Source: JBQTKD01 sp963703165
GTDB taxonomy: Bacteria; Actinomycetota; Actinomycetes; Sporichthyales; Sporichthyaceae
NCBI GenBank assembly: GCA_963703165.1
Contig: OY969798.1
Coordinates: 3,100,001 to 3,164,000 of the forward strand
Length of the DNA stretch: 64,000 bases
Reading direction: 5' to 3'
Positions 14,803 through 25,414 of the stretch are shown piece by piece. The position numbers and the translations under genes are program-made. Positions within the stretch are counted from its first letter, which is position 1; every line of letters begins with the position of its first letter. The notes beneath the pieces were generated by a model. The model did not search any database and was not told where the DNA came from. It saw nothing but the letters and a program-made list of their open reading frames with translations.

Positions 14803-15986
14803 GTGCAGCCTGGTTCGAGACCGTCGCCGAGGCGCAGCGTCGTGCGAAGAAGCGGCTGCCCCGCTCGGTGTACAAGGCCCTGCTGGCTGGGTCGGAGCGC
14901 GGCATCACCTACCGGGACAATCTCGTCGCGTTCGGCGAACTGGGCTTCGCGCCGCATGTCGCCGGGGCCTCGGCCTCGCGGGACCTGTCGACCACCGTGA
15001 TGGGCCAGCAGTTGGCCCTGCCGGTGCTGATCTCCCCGACGGGGGTGCAGGCCGTGCACCCGGACGCCGAACTCGGGATCGCCCGCGCGGCTGTCGCCCG
15101 CGGCACCGCCGTCGGCCTCTCGTCGTTCGCGAGCAAGCCCATCGAGGAGGTCGTCGCCCAGGGCGCGCCGACGTTCTTCCAGGTCTACTGGTGCGGCGAC
15201 CGCAGCGCGATGACTGCCCGCCTGGACCGGGCCCGCGCCGCCGGCGCCGTCGGCCTCATCATCACGCTGGACTGGTCGTTCTCGCACGCCCGGGACTGGG
15301 GCAGCCCCTCGATCCCGCAGACCGTCGACTTCAAGACCGCGCTGAAGTTCGCGCCCGAGGTCCTCGTGCGCCCGCAGTGGCTCTACGACTTCGCCCGCTC
15401 CGGCAAGTTGCCCGACCTCGGCGTGCCGAACATGTCCACCAGCAAGGACGCGCCGCCGCCCGGGTTCTTCGCTGCCTACGGCGAATGGATGATGACCCCG
15501 CCTCCGTCCTGGGAGGACGTCGCCTGGCTGCGTTCGCAGTGGGACGGGCCCTGCATGCTCAAGGGCATCATCCGCGTCGACGACGCCAAGCGCGCGGTCG
15601 ACGCAGGGCTGTCCGCGATCTCGGTGTCCAACCACGGCGGCAACAACCTCGACGGCACCCCGGCTGCGATCCGCTCGCTGCCCTCCATCGCGGAGGCCGT
15701 CGGAGACCAGATCGAGATCGTGCTCGACGGCGGCGTCCGCCGCGGCTCCGACGTCGTGAAGGCCATGGCCTTCGGTGCTCGCGCCGTGATGATCGGCCGC
15801 GCCTACCTGTGGGGCCTCGCCGCCGGCGGTCAGGGCGGCGTCGAGAACATCCTCGACATCTTCCGTAACGGCATCGACTCGACGCTGCTGGCGCTGGGGA
15901 AAGCGTCGGTCGCGGACCTCGATCCCTCCGACCTGGTGATCCCGCCGGGCTTCACGCGTCATCTGGGTGACCATGCCGTGCCCTAA
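14799..15986 (+). CDS. mftD: Pre-mycofactocin synthase MftD (FMN-dependent)
   Basis: A 395-residue member of the FMN-dependent alpha-hydroxy-acid dehydrogenase family. MftD oxidatively deaminates the MftE product to give the redox-active pre-mycofactocin. FMN-site motifs are LISPTGVQAVHPDAELG, the SVSNHGGNNLDG active-site segment and IEIVLDGGVRRGSD. The ATG at 14799 follows GGAGGT. It is the last gene of the mft operon; a short hairpin at 15994 follows the stop. Confidence 0.94.
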   Translation: MSAAWFETVAEAQRRAKKRLPRSVYKALLAGSERGITYRDNLVAFGELGFAPHVAGASASRDLSTTVMGQQLALPVLISPTGVQAVHPDAELGIARAAVARGTAVGLSSFASKPIEEVVAQGAPTFFQVYWCGDRSAMTARLDRARAAGAVGLIITLDWSFSHARDWGSPSIPQTVDFKTALKFAPEVLVRPQWLYDFARSGKLPDLGVPNMSTSKDAPPPGFFAAYGEWMMTPPPSWEDVAWLRSQWDGPCMLKGIIRVDDAKRAVDAGLSAISVSNHGGNNLDGTPAAIRSLPSIAEAVGDQIEIVLDGGVRRGSDVVKAMAFGARAVMIGRAYLWGLAAGGQGGVENILDIFRNGIDSTLLALGKASVADLDPSDLVIPPGFTRHLGDHAVP

Positions 15987-15993
15987 TTACCCA

Positions 15994-16014
15994 GCGTCCT
16001 CGTTCCTCGGACGC
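15994..16014 (+). terminator. Hairpin after mftD with the TCGTTCCTC loop (family H hairpin)
   Basis: GCGTCC and GGACGC flank the loop TCGTTCCTC, the reverse complement of the GAGGAACGA loop of the family H elements at 42065-42093 and 49255-49350. It begins 8 bp after the mftD stop, so it may end the mft transcript. No T-run follows. Confidence 0.45.
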
Positions 16015-16092
16015 CGAGTGGGCCGCGACCGTCGAAACGACGGGAAAATGCGCCCGTCGTTTCGCCGCTCGGCCGGCCAGTAACCTGCTTCG

Positions 16093-17628
16093 GTGACTGA
16101 GCAGAGCACTCCGCCCGAACTCGACGACGAACTGCCCGAGCAGGTACGCGTACGCCGCGAGAAGTACGACCGTCTGCGGGCGGCCGGCGTCGACCCCTAT
16201 CCGGTGGGCTATCCCCGCACCGCCACGGTGGCGGAGGTCGTCGCCGCCCACCCCGGACTCGAGGCCGACGTCGCCACCGGAGCGATCGTCGGCATCGCTG
16301 GGCGCGTGATGCTCTCGCGCACCGGCGGAAAGCTCTGCTTCGCGACACTGCGCGACGGCACCGGCGACCTGCAGGTGATGCTCTCCCTGGACAAGGTCGG
16401 CGAGGACGCTCTCGCGGCGTGGAAGACCGACGTCGACCTCGGCGACCACGTCGGCGTCACGGGCGAGGTCATCACCTCCAAGCGCGGCGAACTGTCGGTG
16501 CTCGCCGAGTCCTGGACGTTGACGGCCAAGTGCCTGCGGCCCCTGCCGGACAAGCACAAGGGCCTGTCCGACCCCGAGGCCCTCGTTCGGCAGCGCTACG
16601 TCGACCTCATCGTCAATCCCGAGGCGCGGCGCATGCTCACGGTCCGCTCAGAAGCGGTTCGCTCGTTGCGCAACACCTTGGCCGAGTCCGGGTTCCTCGA
16701 GGTCGAGACCCCGATGCTGCAGGCGGTGCACGGCGGCGCGAACGCGCGGCCGTTCACGACGCACATCAATGCCTACGACGCGCAGCTCTACCTTCGTATC
16801 GCGCCGGAGTTGTATCTCAAGCGGCTCGCGGTCGGCGGCGTGGAGAAGGTCTTCGAGATCAACCGGAACTTCCGCAACGAGGGCGTCGACGCCACACACA
16901 ATCCCGAGTTCACGATGCTCGAGGCGTATGAGGCCTACGGCGACTACGACACGATGGCCGCACTCACCCAACGCCTCATCCAGAACGCGGCCACCGACGC
17001 TTTGGGCACCACGGTGATCCGCCACGGTGAGAACGAATACGACATCGGTGGCACCTGGCGCGCGGTCACCGTGAACGACGGATTGTCCGAAGTCCTCGGT
17101 ACCACGATCACCGCGGACACCGCATTGCCCGAGTTGTTGGCGTTGTGCGAGAAGGCCGACGTACCCGTTGATCCCTCCTGGGGTCGCGGTCAGGTCATTC
17201 TGGAGATGTACGAGCGGCTCCTCGAGGAACACACAGTGCTGCCGACGTTCTACCGGGATTTCCCCACCGAGGTGTCGCCGTTGACGCGTGCGCATCGTGT
17301 CGACCCGCGACTGGCCGAACGGTGGGACCTGGTGGCATTCGGCACCGAGATCGGCACCGCGTATTCGGAGCTGATCGATCCGGTCGAGCAACGCGCCCGC
17401 TTCACCGCCCAATCGTTGCTGGCCGCCGGTGGCGACCCCGAAGCCATGCAGCTCGACGAGGATTTCCTGCGTGCCTTGGAATATGCGATGCCGCCCACCG
17501 GCGGTATGGGAATGGGCGTCGACCGCTTGCTGATGATGTTCACCGGATCCTCGATTCGCCAGACCGTGTTGTTCCCCTTCGTGCGTCCCCAGTCGGCGAG
17601 CCCTCGAGCCGACCAGATCCAGAGCTGA
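16093..17628 (+). CDS. lysS: Lysine--tRNA ligase (class II)
   Basis: A 511-residue class II lysyl-tRNA synthetase. It has an N-terminal OB-fold anticodon-binding domain (about 60-160), motif 2 in FEINRNFRNEGVDATHNPEF, and motif 3 in GGMGMGVDRLLMMFTG. Length and motifs are those of a full enzyme. The start is GTG 16093. In mycobacteria lysS follows coaX closely; here it resumes the conserved block after the mycofactocin island and leads into argA, lsr2 and clpC. Confidence 0.97.
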   Translation: MTEQSTPPELDDELPEQVRVRREKYDRLRAAGVDPYPVGYPRTATVAEVVAAHPGLEADVATGAIVGIAGRVMLSRTGGKLCFATLRDGTGDLQVMLSLDKVGEDALAAWKTDVDLGDHVGVTGEVITSKRGELSVLAESWTLTAKCLRPLPDKHKGLSDPEALVRQRYVDLIVNPEARRMLTVRSEAVRSLRNTLAESGFLEVETPMLQAVHGGANARPFTTHINAYDAQLYLRIAPELYLKRLAVGGVEKVFEINRNFRNEGVDATHNPEFTMLEAYEAYGDYDTMAALTQRLIQNAATDALGTTVIRHGENEYDIGGTWRAVTVNDGLSEVLGTTITADTALPELLALCEKADVPVDPSWGRGQVILEMYERLLEEHTVLPTFYRDFPTEVSPLTRAHRVDPRLAERWDLVAFGTEIGTAYSELIDPVEQRARFTAQSLLAAGGDPEAMQLDEDFLRALEYAMPPTGGMGMGVDRLLMMFTGSSIRQTVLFPFVRPQSASPRADQIQS

Positions 17629-17634
17629 GCTCGC

Positions 17635-18156
17635 TTGAACCCCGAAGAACAGCACGGGCCGGTTCCGGTGATCAGGCGGGCCCGCACCGCCGACGTGCGG
17701 GCGATCGGTTCGTTCATCGACTCCTACGCCACCGACCGGATCCTGCTGCGCAAGCCGACCGTCAAGCTCTACGAGGATGTGCAGGAGTTCTGGGTCGCCG
17801 ACCTCGACGGGCGAGTCGTCGGCTGCGGTGCATTGCACGTGATGTGGGAAGACCTCGCCGAGGTCCGCACGCTCGCAGTGATCCCGGAACTTCGCCGCAC
17901 CGGAGTCGGACACCTCATTCTCGGCCAGTTGATCAATGCGGCTCGTGAACTCGGGGTACGTCGGGTCTTCTGCCTGACCTTTGAGGTGGACTTCTTCTCC
18001 GGACACGGATTCCGGGTCATCGATGACGTGCCGGTCGCACCTGAGGTGTTCGCCGCGATTCTGGAGTCCTACGACGAAGGTGTCGCCGAGTTCCTCGACC
18101 TCGAACGGGTGAAGCCGAACACGTTGGGCAACTCCCGCATGTTGCTCGAACTATGA
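17635..18156 (+). CDS. argA: Amino-acid N-acetyltransferase, GNAT type (short ArgA)
   Basis: A 173-residue GNAT enzyme of the short ArgA type known from Mycobacterium (Rv2747), which makes N-acetylglutamate at the start of arginine synthesis. The acetyl-CoA loop is LRRTGVGHLILGQLI; flanking conserved parts are IRRARTADVRAIGSFID, EVRTLAVIPE and FFSGHGFRVID. The start is TTG 17635, 6 bp after lysS, so the two are likely co-transcribed. A general GNAT role cannot be fully excluded. Confidence 0.85.
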   Translation: MNPEEQHGPVPVIRRARTADVRAIGSFIDSYATDRILLRKPTVKLYEDVQEFWVADLDGRVVGCGALHVMWEDLAEVRTLAVIPELRRTGVGHLILGQLINAARELGVRRVFCLTFEVDFFSGHGFRVIDDVPVAPEVFAAILESYDEGVAEFLDLERVKPNTLGNSRMLLEL

Positions 18157-18288
18157 GCAGATAGCTGTTCGCAACGCGTGCCGCAATTGCGCCGACGGGG
18201 AATTCCTGGTTTGCTTTCCCCGCCCCACGGGGTTGCCGTGTCCGGCCAGAAAGCTGACCGGTCCTTCCGGAGACGTGAGAGGCCTGCA

Positions 18289-18621
18289 ATGGCATCCAAG
18301 ACCTTGGTGATTCTCGAGGACGACCTCGACGGCGGCGAGGCCGACGAAACGGTGTCGTTCTCGCTGGACGGTGTCTCGTACGAGATCGACCTCTCTGCCA
18401 AGAACGCCGGCAAGTTGCGTGACGTGCTGCAGGGATATGTCGAGGCCGCCCGGCGCGTCGGTGGTCGGGCCGCGCGTGGTCGCGCTCCCGCCCGGACTTC
18501 CCGGACCGGTACCGCAAACACCGCCGACATTCGCGAATGGGCCCGCAAGAAGGGCTATGACGTCAGTGAGCGTGGCCGTATCCCGGCGAACATCGTCGAG
18601 GCCTACAACGCCGCGCACTAG
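18289..18621 (+). CDS. lsr2: Nucleoid-associated silencer Lsr2
   Basis: A 110-residue Lsr2 homologue that bridges and silences AT-rich DNA. It has the N-terminal oligomerisation region (VILEDDLDGGEADETVSFSL), a basic linker rich in Arg, Ala and Gly (about 58-76), and the C-terminal DNA-binding domain with the AT-hook-like RGR in SERGRIPANIVEAY. The start is ATG 18289, behind GAGAGG. A perfect 18-bp terminator follows. The position between lysS and clpC matches Mycobacterium. Confidence 0.96.
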   Translation: MASKTLVILEDDLDGGEADETVSFSLDGVSYEIDLSAKNAGKLRDVLQGYVEAARRVGGRAARGRAPARTSRTGTANTADIREWARKKGYDVSERGRIPANIVEAYNAAH

Positions 18622-18631
18622 TTCCTGAAAC

Positions 18632-18670
18632 CAGAAGCCGGCGGCGCCCGATGGGCGCCGCCGGCTTCTG
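18632..18670. terminator. Perfect 18-bp stem terminator after lsr2
   Basis: CAGAAGCCGGCGGCGCCC (18632-18649), a 3-base loop GAT and the exact complement (18653-18670) form a very strong hairpin between the converging lsr2 and secreted-protein genes. It can serve both strands. Confidence 0.9.
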
Positions 18671-18690
18671 TCGTTGCGGTAACTGTGGAA

Positions 18691-20223
18691 CTATTTGACG
18701 CCGTAAGCGTCGGTCACGGTGTAGGTGACGAAACCACCGCTCTTCGCGGTGGCCTTCACCCGCAGCGACACCGCTCCCGCCTTGGACGGATTGGCGATCT
18801 TGGCGCTCCACTTCGCGCCGCGCCCGGTGGCCTTGGCCTTCTTCCAGGTCCTTCCGCCGTCGGTGGAGTACTCCACGGTCACGGTGCGCACGCCCTTGAG
18901 TTCGCCGACGGTGACCTTCACCGGGGTGGTCGAGCCCTTGGCGGTCAGGTGGCGGGCGTTGAGCCCCGCCGGCTCGATGCGCAGCGTGCCCGCGTTCAGC
19001 GGCCCGGTCGGGCCGGGGCCGCCGGCCCGGAAGTACCACTTGGCGCTCAGCGCGGTCATGAGGTCGGCGCCGCCGTCGCGGGTCGCGGACAGCGTGGCCG
19101 TGTACCAGGTCGGCTTGGCCGGCAGCGGCGCGGTGACCGCCTGACCGGTGGCCACGACCGCCCCGGCCTTGGTCAGGCGGTAGGAGAACTCGACCGGTTG
19201 GAACTGGCAGTCGTCCAGGTCCACGCCGACGCCGTCGAAGGGGCAGAGCGGCTGTCCGCCGCGCACCTGCACCTTGTTGCCCTGGTTGAAGATCGCCGGG
19301 CTGTTCGCCCGCGGTCCCCAGATGCCGCCGCCCCACGTCTCCGAGTAGGTCCGGCCGGCGGCGTAGAGGAACTTCTTCTTGCCCTTGTGCTTGAACTTCT
19401 CGGTCATGTTCGCGAAGCCGTTGAGCCCGGACATGCTGACCTGCGAGTGCCACTGCAGGGCGGGGGTCCGGTAGGAGACCTGCTTGCCGAGGATCGGCCC
19501 ACCGACCTCCTGGCCGGTCAGCGGCTTGAGGTTGGCGCGCGCGGGCACCAGTCGCAGGTAGGCGCTGTGGTCCTCGTCCAGCACCGAGACATTCATGTTG
19601 ATCCTGGCGAGGTTGGCCTTGCGGGCCGAGATGGAGACGTCGCCGGGCATCCCGTTCCAGACCTTGGCGAGGTCGTAGCGCACCGGGCTGGCTCCGTCGC
19701 CGGGCCGGGTCAGGGCCCCGTGCACGCCGAGGCTGAGGCCTTTGCCGGCCGCCGGCAGGACGTAGGTCGCCTGCGGCGGCCACTGGACGCCGTTGTCGCC
19801 GATGAAGGACTTCGGCTTCCCCTTGACGGTGGCGAACGGGATGACCGCCAGTGCGCTGGGCTGCACCGTGCCGTCGTCGACCTTCAGGTCCACCTTGCTC
19901 GCTTTGCCGAGGTCGAAGCTGACCTTCGTCGCCTTGGCGACGTTCACGATCCGGGCGGCGACGGTCAGCGTGGAGTTGTCATTGATGTACGCGCCGACGG
20001 CGTACCGGCCGCCGGGTACTGCCTTGGGGTCCCCGGCGTTGAGGATGAACTTCTTCCCCGAGGCCAGGTTCATCGCGTAGGCGAGGGTCGGGCTGGACTC
20101 ACCCGAGCGGGTGATCGCGGAGACGGTCAGGCTGGGCCCGGCCGCGAGCGCGGGGACACCGACGAGGCCGCCGGCCCCCAGGGCCAGACCGGTGATCGCG
20201 ATCGTGGTCGTGCGTGCGCGCAT
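18691..20223 (-). CDS. Secreted protein of unknown function
   Basis: A 510-residue exported protein. From ATG 20223 (AGAGGAGA upstream) it starts with a Sec signal peptide, MRARTTTIAITGLALGAGG, with likely cleavage after VPALAAG. The mature part is beta-rich and lacks TM segments. Its last 70 residues, with TVTVEYSTDGGRTWKKAK and VTYTVTDAYGVK, resemble fibronectin-like tails of actinobacterial secreted enzymes. A Cys pair lies in CPFDGVGVDLDDC. I do not recognise a catalytic domain. It converges on lsr2 and is divergent from clpC. Confidence 0.8.
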   Translation of the reverse strand: MRARTTTIAITGLALGAGGLVGVPALAAGPSLTVSAITRSGESSPTLAYAMNLASGKKFILNAGDPKAVPGGRYAVGAYINDNSTLTVAARIVNVAKATKVSFDLGKASKVDLKVDDGTVQPSALAVIPFATVKGKPKSFIGDNGVQWPPQATYVLPAAGKGLSLGVHGALTRPGDGASPVRYDLAKVWNGMPGDVSISARKANLARINMNVSVLDEDHSAYLRLVPARANLKPLTGQEVGGPILGKQVSYRTPALQWHSQVSMSGLNGFANMTEKFKHKGKKKFLYAAGRTYSETWGGGIWGPRANSPAIFNQGNKVQVRGGQPLCPFDGVGVDLDDCQFQPVEFSYRLTKAGAVVATGQAVTAPLPAKPTWYTATLSATRDGGADLMTALSAKWYFRAGGPGPTGPLNAGTLRIEPAGLNARHLTAKGSTTPVKVTVGELKGVRTVTVEYSTDGGRTWKKAKATGRGAKWSAKIANPSKAGAVSLRVKATAKSGGFVTYTVTDAYGVK

Positions 20224-20561
20224 CCGCTCTCCTCTGCCGTACCCGTGCATCACGCCCCATTGTTCCCAGCGTAGGCAGTTTGCGCAGGTCACCAGACGCT
20301 CTTGCACGTTTCCGGAGGGAACAGAGACCTCGCTCAGGGCGTTGCAGCGGGCAGCCGATAGTCAGGTAACTCAGCCGGCGCTCGGGGGTTCGGGCCGCAC
20401 GTGGCCGGGGGTCATTCGCAGATGACCATCGGCTGAACGGCCCGTCGCGTGCCGTGACGCACACACGGCAAACACGCCGGGGCTAGAGTTGCGATCAGCG
20501 GGGCACAGGGGAGCCATCGTCTGTTGCTGACCCGTAGTTCCGCGGACGGGAGCCTGTAGAA
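20224..20561. other. 338-bp divergent intergenic region, secreted-protein gene / clpC
   Basis: This gap must carry the clpC promoter and that of the secreted protein. I see no strong palindrome, repeat or RNA gene. A possible -10 (TAGAGT, about 20482) lies 80 bp before clpC, without a convincing -35 at normal spacing. I could not identify a clear ClgR site. Confidence 0.4.
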
Positions 20562-23066
<2,505 letters not shown>

Positions 23067-23080
23067 CAAGCGCTTCGACC

Positions 23081-23113
23081 GACGCCGTCGCCCCCACCCG
23101 GGGCGGCGGCGTC
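23081..23113 (+). terminator. Terminator hairpin after clpC
   Basis: GACGCCGTCGCCCC (23081-23094) pairs with GGGGCGGCGGCGTC (23100-23113), with one G-T wobble and a 5-base loop. It lies 14 bp after the clpC stop and is followed by CGGCGTTTTC. Repeat A copy 2 begins 35 bp further on. Confidence 0.85.
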
Positions 23114-23148
23114 CGGCGTTTTCCCGCGCTCAGCCCCCCGCCCCGAAT

Positions 23149-23239
23149 TTCCCCGAGAGTGCAATTTTCGTACGGGCTCGACGTCGATTCGTCCGGGTTT
23201 GCCCCGGTTCTGGTTCCCCGAGAGTGCAATTTTCGTACG
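23149..23239. repeat. Dispersed repeat A, copy 2
   Basis: Units at 23149-23174 and 23214-23239 (TTCCCCGAGAGTGCAATTTT, ending CGTACG) are identical to each other; the start-to-start distance is 65 bp. The spacer holds ATTCGTCCGGGTTTG. It lies between converging clpC and mutY, just beyond the clpC terminator. Confidence 0.88.
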
Positions 23240-23254
23240 CGGGGATGAGAGGGG

Positions 23255-24139
23255 TCAGCTCGGTCGACGGGCAGGGAGGGCGTAGCGGCCGTCGGGGAGC
23301 GGGTCGATCAGACCATCCGCGACGAGGCTCGTCAGGGCCCGGGCTCGTTGCACCGGCTCGGCCCCACACCCGTCGAGAATCTGCGTCGTCACCGGTGCGG
23401 GCGCGGCGTCGCGCAGCGCGGCCATCAGCCGACCGCGCACCTGACGATCTGTTCCGGCCCAGGCTTGGGTGCGCGGTGCGATCGTCGACGCCGGCCGACC
23501 GGCGGCTTTCCACGCGCACTGCCCGGCGACGGGGCACCGCTCGCATCCCGGGCGGACCGCGGAGCACACCAGCGCGCCCAGTTCCATCGCGGCGACGTTC
23601 CACCGGGCCGATGTCGCGGCGTCGGGCGGAAGAATCTCCGCGGCCAACCGGCGTTCCGCCGCTGTCGTCGAGGCCGGGACGGCGCCCTCGCCGCTCAGCG
23701 CCCGAGCGAGCACCCGGCGCACGTTGGTGTCGAGCACGACGTGGCGTTGCCCGAACGCGAAGGCCGCGACGGCAGCCGCGGTGTACTCACCGACCCCTGG
23801 CAGTGCGAGCAACGCCTCGTGCTCGGCAGGGACCTCGCCGCCGTGCCGTTCCACGATCGCCACTGCCGCCGCGTGCAACCGCAGCGCGCGGCGCGGATAG
23901 CCGAGGCGGCCCCAGACCAACACCGCGTCGCCCGGCGCCGCGACCGCCAGCGCCGCGGGCACCGGCCACCGGGCCAGCCACTGCTCCCATATCGGCAGGA
24001 CCCGGACCACCGGCGTCTGCTGCAGCATCACCTCGCTGACCAGCACCGCCCACGGGCTCACGCCCGGAGCGCGCCACGGCAGGTCGCGCGCATGCGCGTC
24101 GTACCAACGCAACACGGGTTCTACGACGTCCGGAGGCAC
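23255..24139 (-). CDS. mutY: A/G-specific adenine glycosylase MutY
   Basis: A 294-residue base-excision repair glycosylase that removes adenine opposite 8-oxoguanine. It has the helix-hairpin-helix and catalytic region LPGVGEYTAAAVAAFAFG followed by VLDTNVRRVLAR (catalytic Asp in LDTN), EVMLQQTPV, and a 4Fe-4S motif Cys-x6-Cys-x2-Cys-x5-Cys in CSAVRPGCERCPVAGQC. It lacks the long C-terminal NUDIX-like domain of E. coli MutY, as do many actinobacterial forms. The start is GTG 24139. The neighbourhood mutY-disA-radA matches Mycobacterium. Confidence 0.93.
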   Translation of the reverse strand: MPPDVVEPVLRWYDAHARDLPWRAPGVSPWAVLVSEVMLQQTPVVRVLPIWEQWLARWPVPAALAVAAPGDAVLVWGRLGYPRRALRLHAAAVAIVERHGGEVPAEHEALLALPGVGEYTAAAVAAFAFGQRHVVLDTNVRRVLARALSGEGAVPASTTAAERRLAAEILPPDAATSARWNVAAMELGALVCSAVRPGCERCPVAGQCAWKAAGRPASTIAPRTQAWAGTDRQVRGRLMAALRDAAPAPVTTQILDGCGAEPVQRARALTSLVADGLIDPLPDGRYALPARRPS

Positions 24140-24323
24140 CCGGGGTGTCTAACACAGAGTCGTGCCGCCCTGACGTCGCCCCGATCACTGCCCGTAGCAA
24201 CTGAGAATGTTTCCACTGTTCGTAGTCACCCAAACACGTTACGTAGCAGACGTTTCAGCCTCTTCGCATCGAACTCCCAGGGGCGCAAGCGTCACTCGGC
24301 GTGTTGATGGGCTGGTGTGACTA

Positions 24324-25250
24324 ATGAGGTCTAACGTGACGCACGTGAGCAGCGTGATGGGGACGGGAAGTCCCGTATCGGTGTACTGGCGTCGTCGTGG
24401 CATGGTCCTCGCCGGTGGTGCGATGGGCATGTTGATTCTGCTGCGGGCCTGCGGTGGTGGGGCCCCTCCGGAGCTCAACAGAGGACTGGTGTCCGAACCG
24501 GTCCCGTTGGTCTCCACCTACAGCCCCTCTCCGACGGCCGCGGCCGCCGGAGTGACCGAGGGGGTGGCCACGGACCCGGCCATCGATCCCTTCACCGGGC
24601 TGCCCGTGGTGAGCGACCCGTTGACCGAGGCCCCGACCGCCGGCGCCGAACCGACGCCGTCGATCCCGACCTCGCAGGAACTGGCCGACGCCGCCGCGGA
24701 GGCACGCGCAGCGACGGAGAGCCCGACGGCCAAGCCGACGGCGACCGCCACCGCGACCGCGACCGCGTCGACCAAGATGGCGCCGAAGCTGACCGCCAAG
24801 CAGGCCGCCGCTCTCGCGGCGAAGAAGGAGAAGGCGCGCATCGCGGCCGCGAGCAAGCAGACCTGCGGCCTGGACGCCCTCGACGTCACCCTGCGCTCGG
24901 ACAAGCGGATCTACCAGCGCGGCGAGAAGGCCCAGCTGTTCCTCGCGGTCAAGAACGTCAGCGACCTGCCGTGCCGCGTCGACCTCGGTTCCGAGGCGCT
25001 GTCGATCACGATCATGTCCGGCAACGATCGGATCTGGTCCTCCGACGACTGTCAGGGCAAGGGTTCCAAGGACCTGCGGGTGCTCAAGCCCGGGCAGGCA
25101 CTTGAGGCGCGCTCGGTCTGGAACGGCGAACGCTCCGCCCCGGGCTGCCCGAAGGGTCAGCAAGAGGCCCGCCCCGGCACCTACGTGGTCGAGGGTCGCG
25201 CCGCCGGCGTCGAACCCAAGCGCCGCGCCGTCTTCACCGTCAAGGACTAA
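24324..25250 (+). CDS. Membrane-anchored or lipoprotein with Pro/Thr/Ala-rich linker
   Basis: A 308-residue protein. After a basic start (YWRRRG) it has a hydrophobic stretch (VLAGGAMGMLILLRACGGG, about 32-50), with a possible lipobox Cys in LLRAC. A long Pro/Thr/Ala-rich region (about 55-175, with ATATATATAS) follows. The C-terminal globular part starts at CGLDALDVTLRSDKRIY and resembles small immunoglobulin-like or BsuPI-like domains, with several cysteines that could form disulfides. The function is unknown; it probably sits outside the membrane. It is divergent from mutY, converges on disA, and is followed by a clear terminator. Confidence 0.75.
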   Translation: MRSNVTHVSSVMGTGSPVSVYWRRRGMVLAGGAMGMLILLRACGGGAPPELNRGLVSEPVPLVSTYSPSPTAAAAGVTEGVATDPAIDPFTGLPVVSDPLTEAPTAGAEPTPSIPTSQELADAAAEARAATESPTAKPTATATATATASTKMAPKLTAKQAAALAAKKEKARIAAASKQTCGLDALDVTLRSDKRIYQRGEKAQLFLAVKNVSDLPCRVDLGSEALSITIMSGNDRIWSSDDCQGKGSKDLRVLKPGQALEARSVWNGERSAPGCPKGQQEARPGTYVVEGRAAGVEPKRRAVFTVKD

Positions 25251-25261
25251 CTGCTCTGCGT

Positions 25262-25299
25262 CGCGCCCCGCTCTCCCCGGCCAGGGAGAACGGGGCGCG
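25262..25299 (+). terminator. Terminator hairpin after the anchored protein gene
   Basis: CGCGCCCCGCTCTCCC (25262-25277) pairs with GGGAGAACGGGGCGCG (25284-25299) except for one mismatch, with a 6-base loop. CTTCAGTT follows. It starts 11 bp after the stop. Confidence 0.85.
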
Positions 25300-25329
25300 C
25301 TTCAGTTAAGGCGGCGAGCGCGTCCCAGA

Positions 25330-25385
25330 GGCGGTGAGCGCTAGCGAACTCGCCCTAGGGGGGTGCGGGTGGCGAAGCCCCCGCT
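25330..25385. repeat. 56-bp repeat E, copy 1 (double hairpin, downstream of disA)
   Basis: It matches the copy at 43285-43340 at 49 of 56 bases. It holds GGTGAG/CTCGCC and GGGGG/CCCCC stems, so it can form two hairpins. Both copies lie just past the stop of a minus-strand gene (disA here, the rsbN-like gene there), consistent with a terminator role. Confidence 0.75.
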
Positions 25386-25414
25386 GTCGCGGCGGAGCCG
25401 CGGGCAAACGGCGG

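Noticed and set aside
16648..18006. Long minus-strand frames opposite lysS, clpC, hemA, hemL and others
   Set aside because: High GC leaves the antisense frames open. Their translations lack family motifs and mirror strongly conserved genes.
20224..20561. A ClgR or HspR (HAIR-like) site upstream of clpC
   Set aside because: No sequence in the gap matches either consensus well enough; the partial GCG-spaced matches are expected by chance at this GC content.
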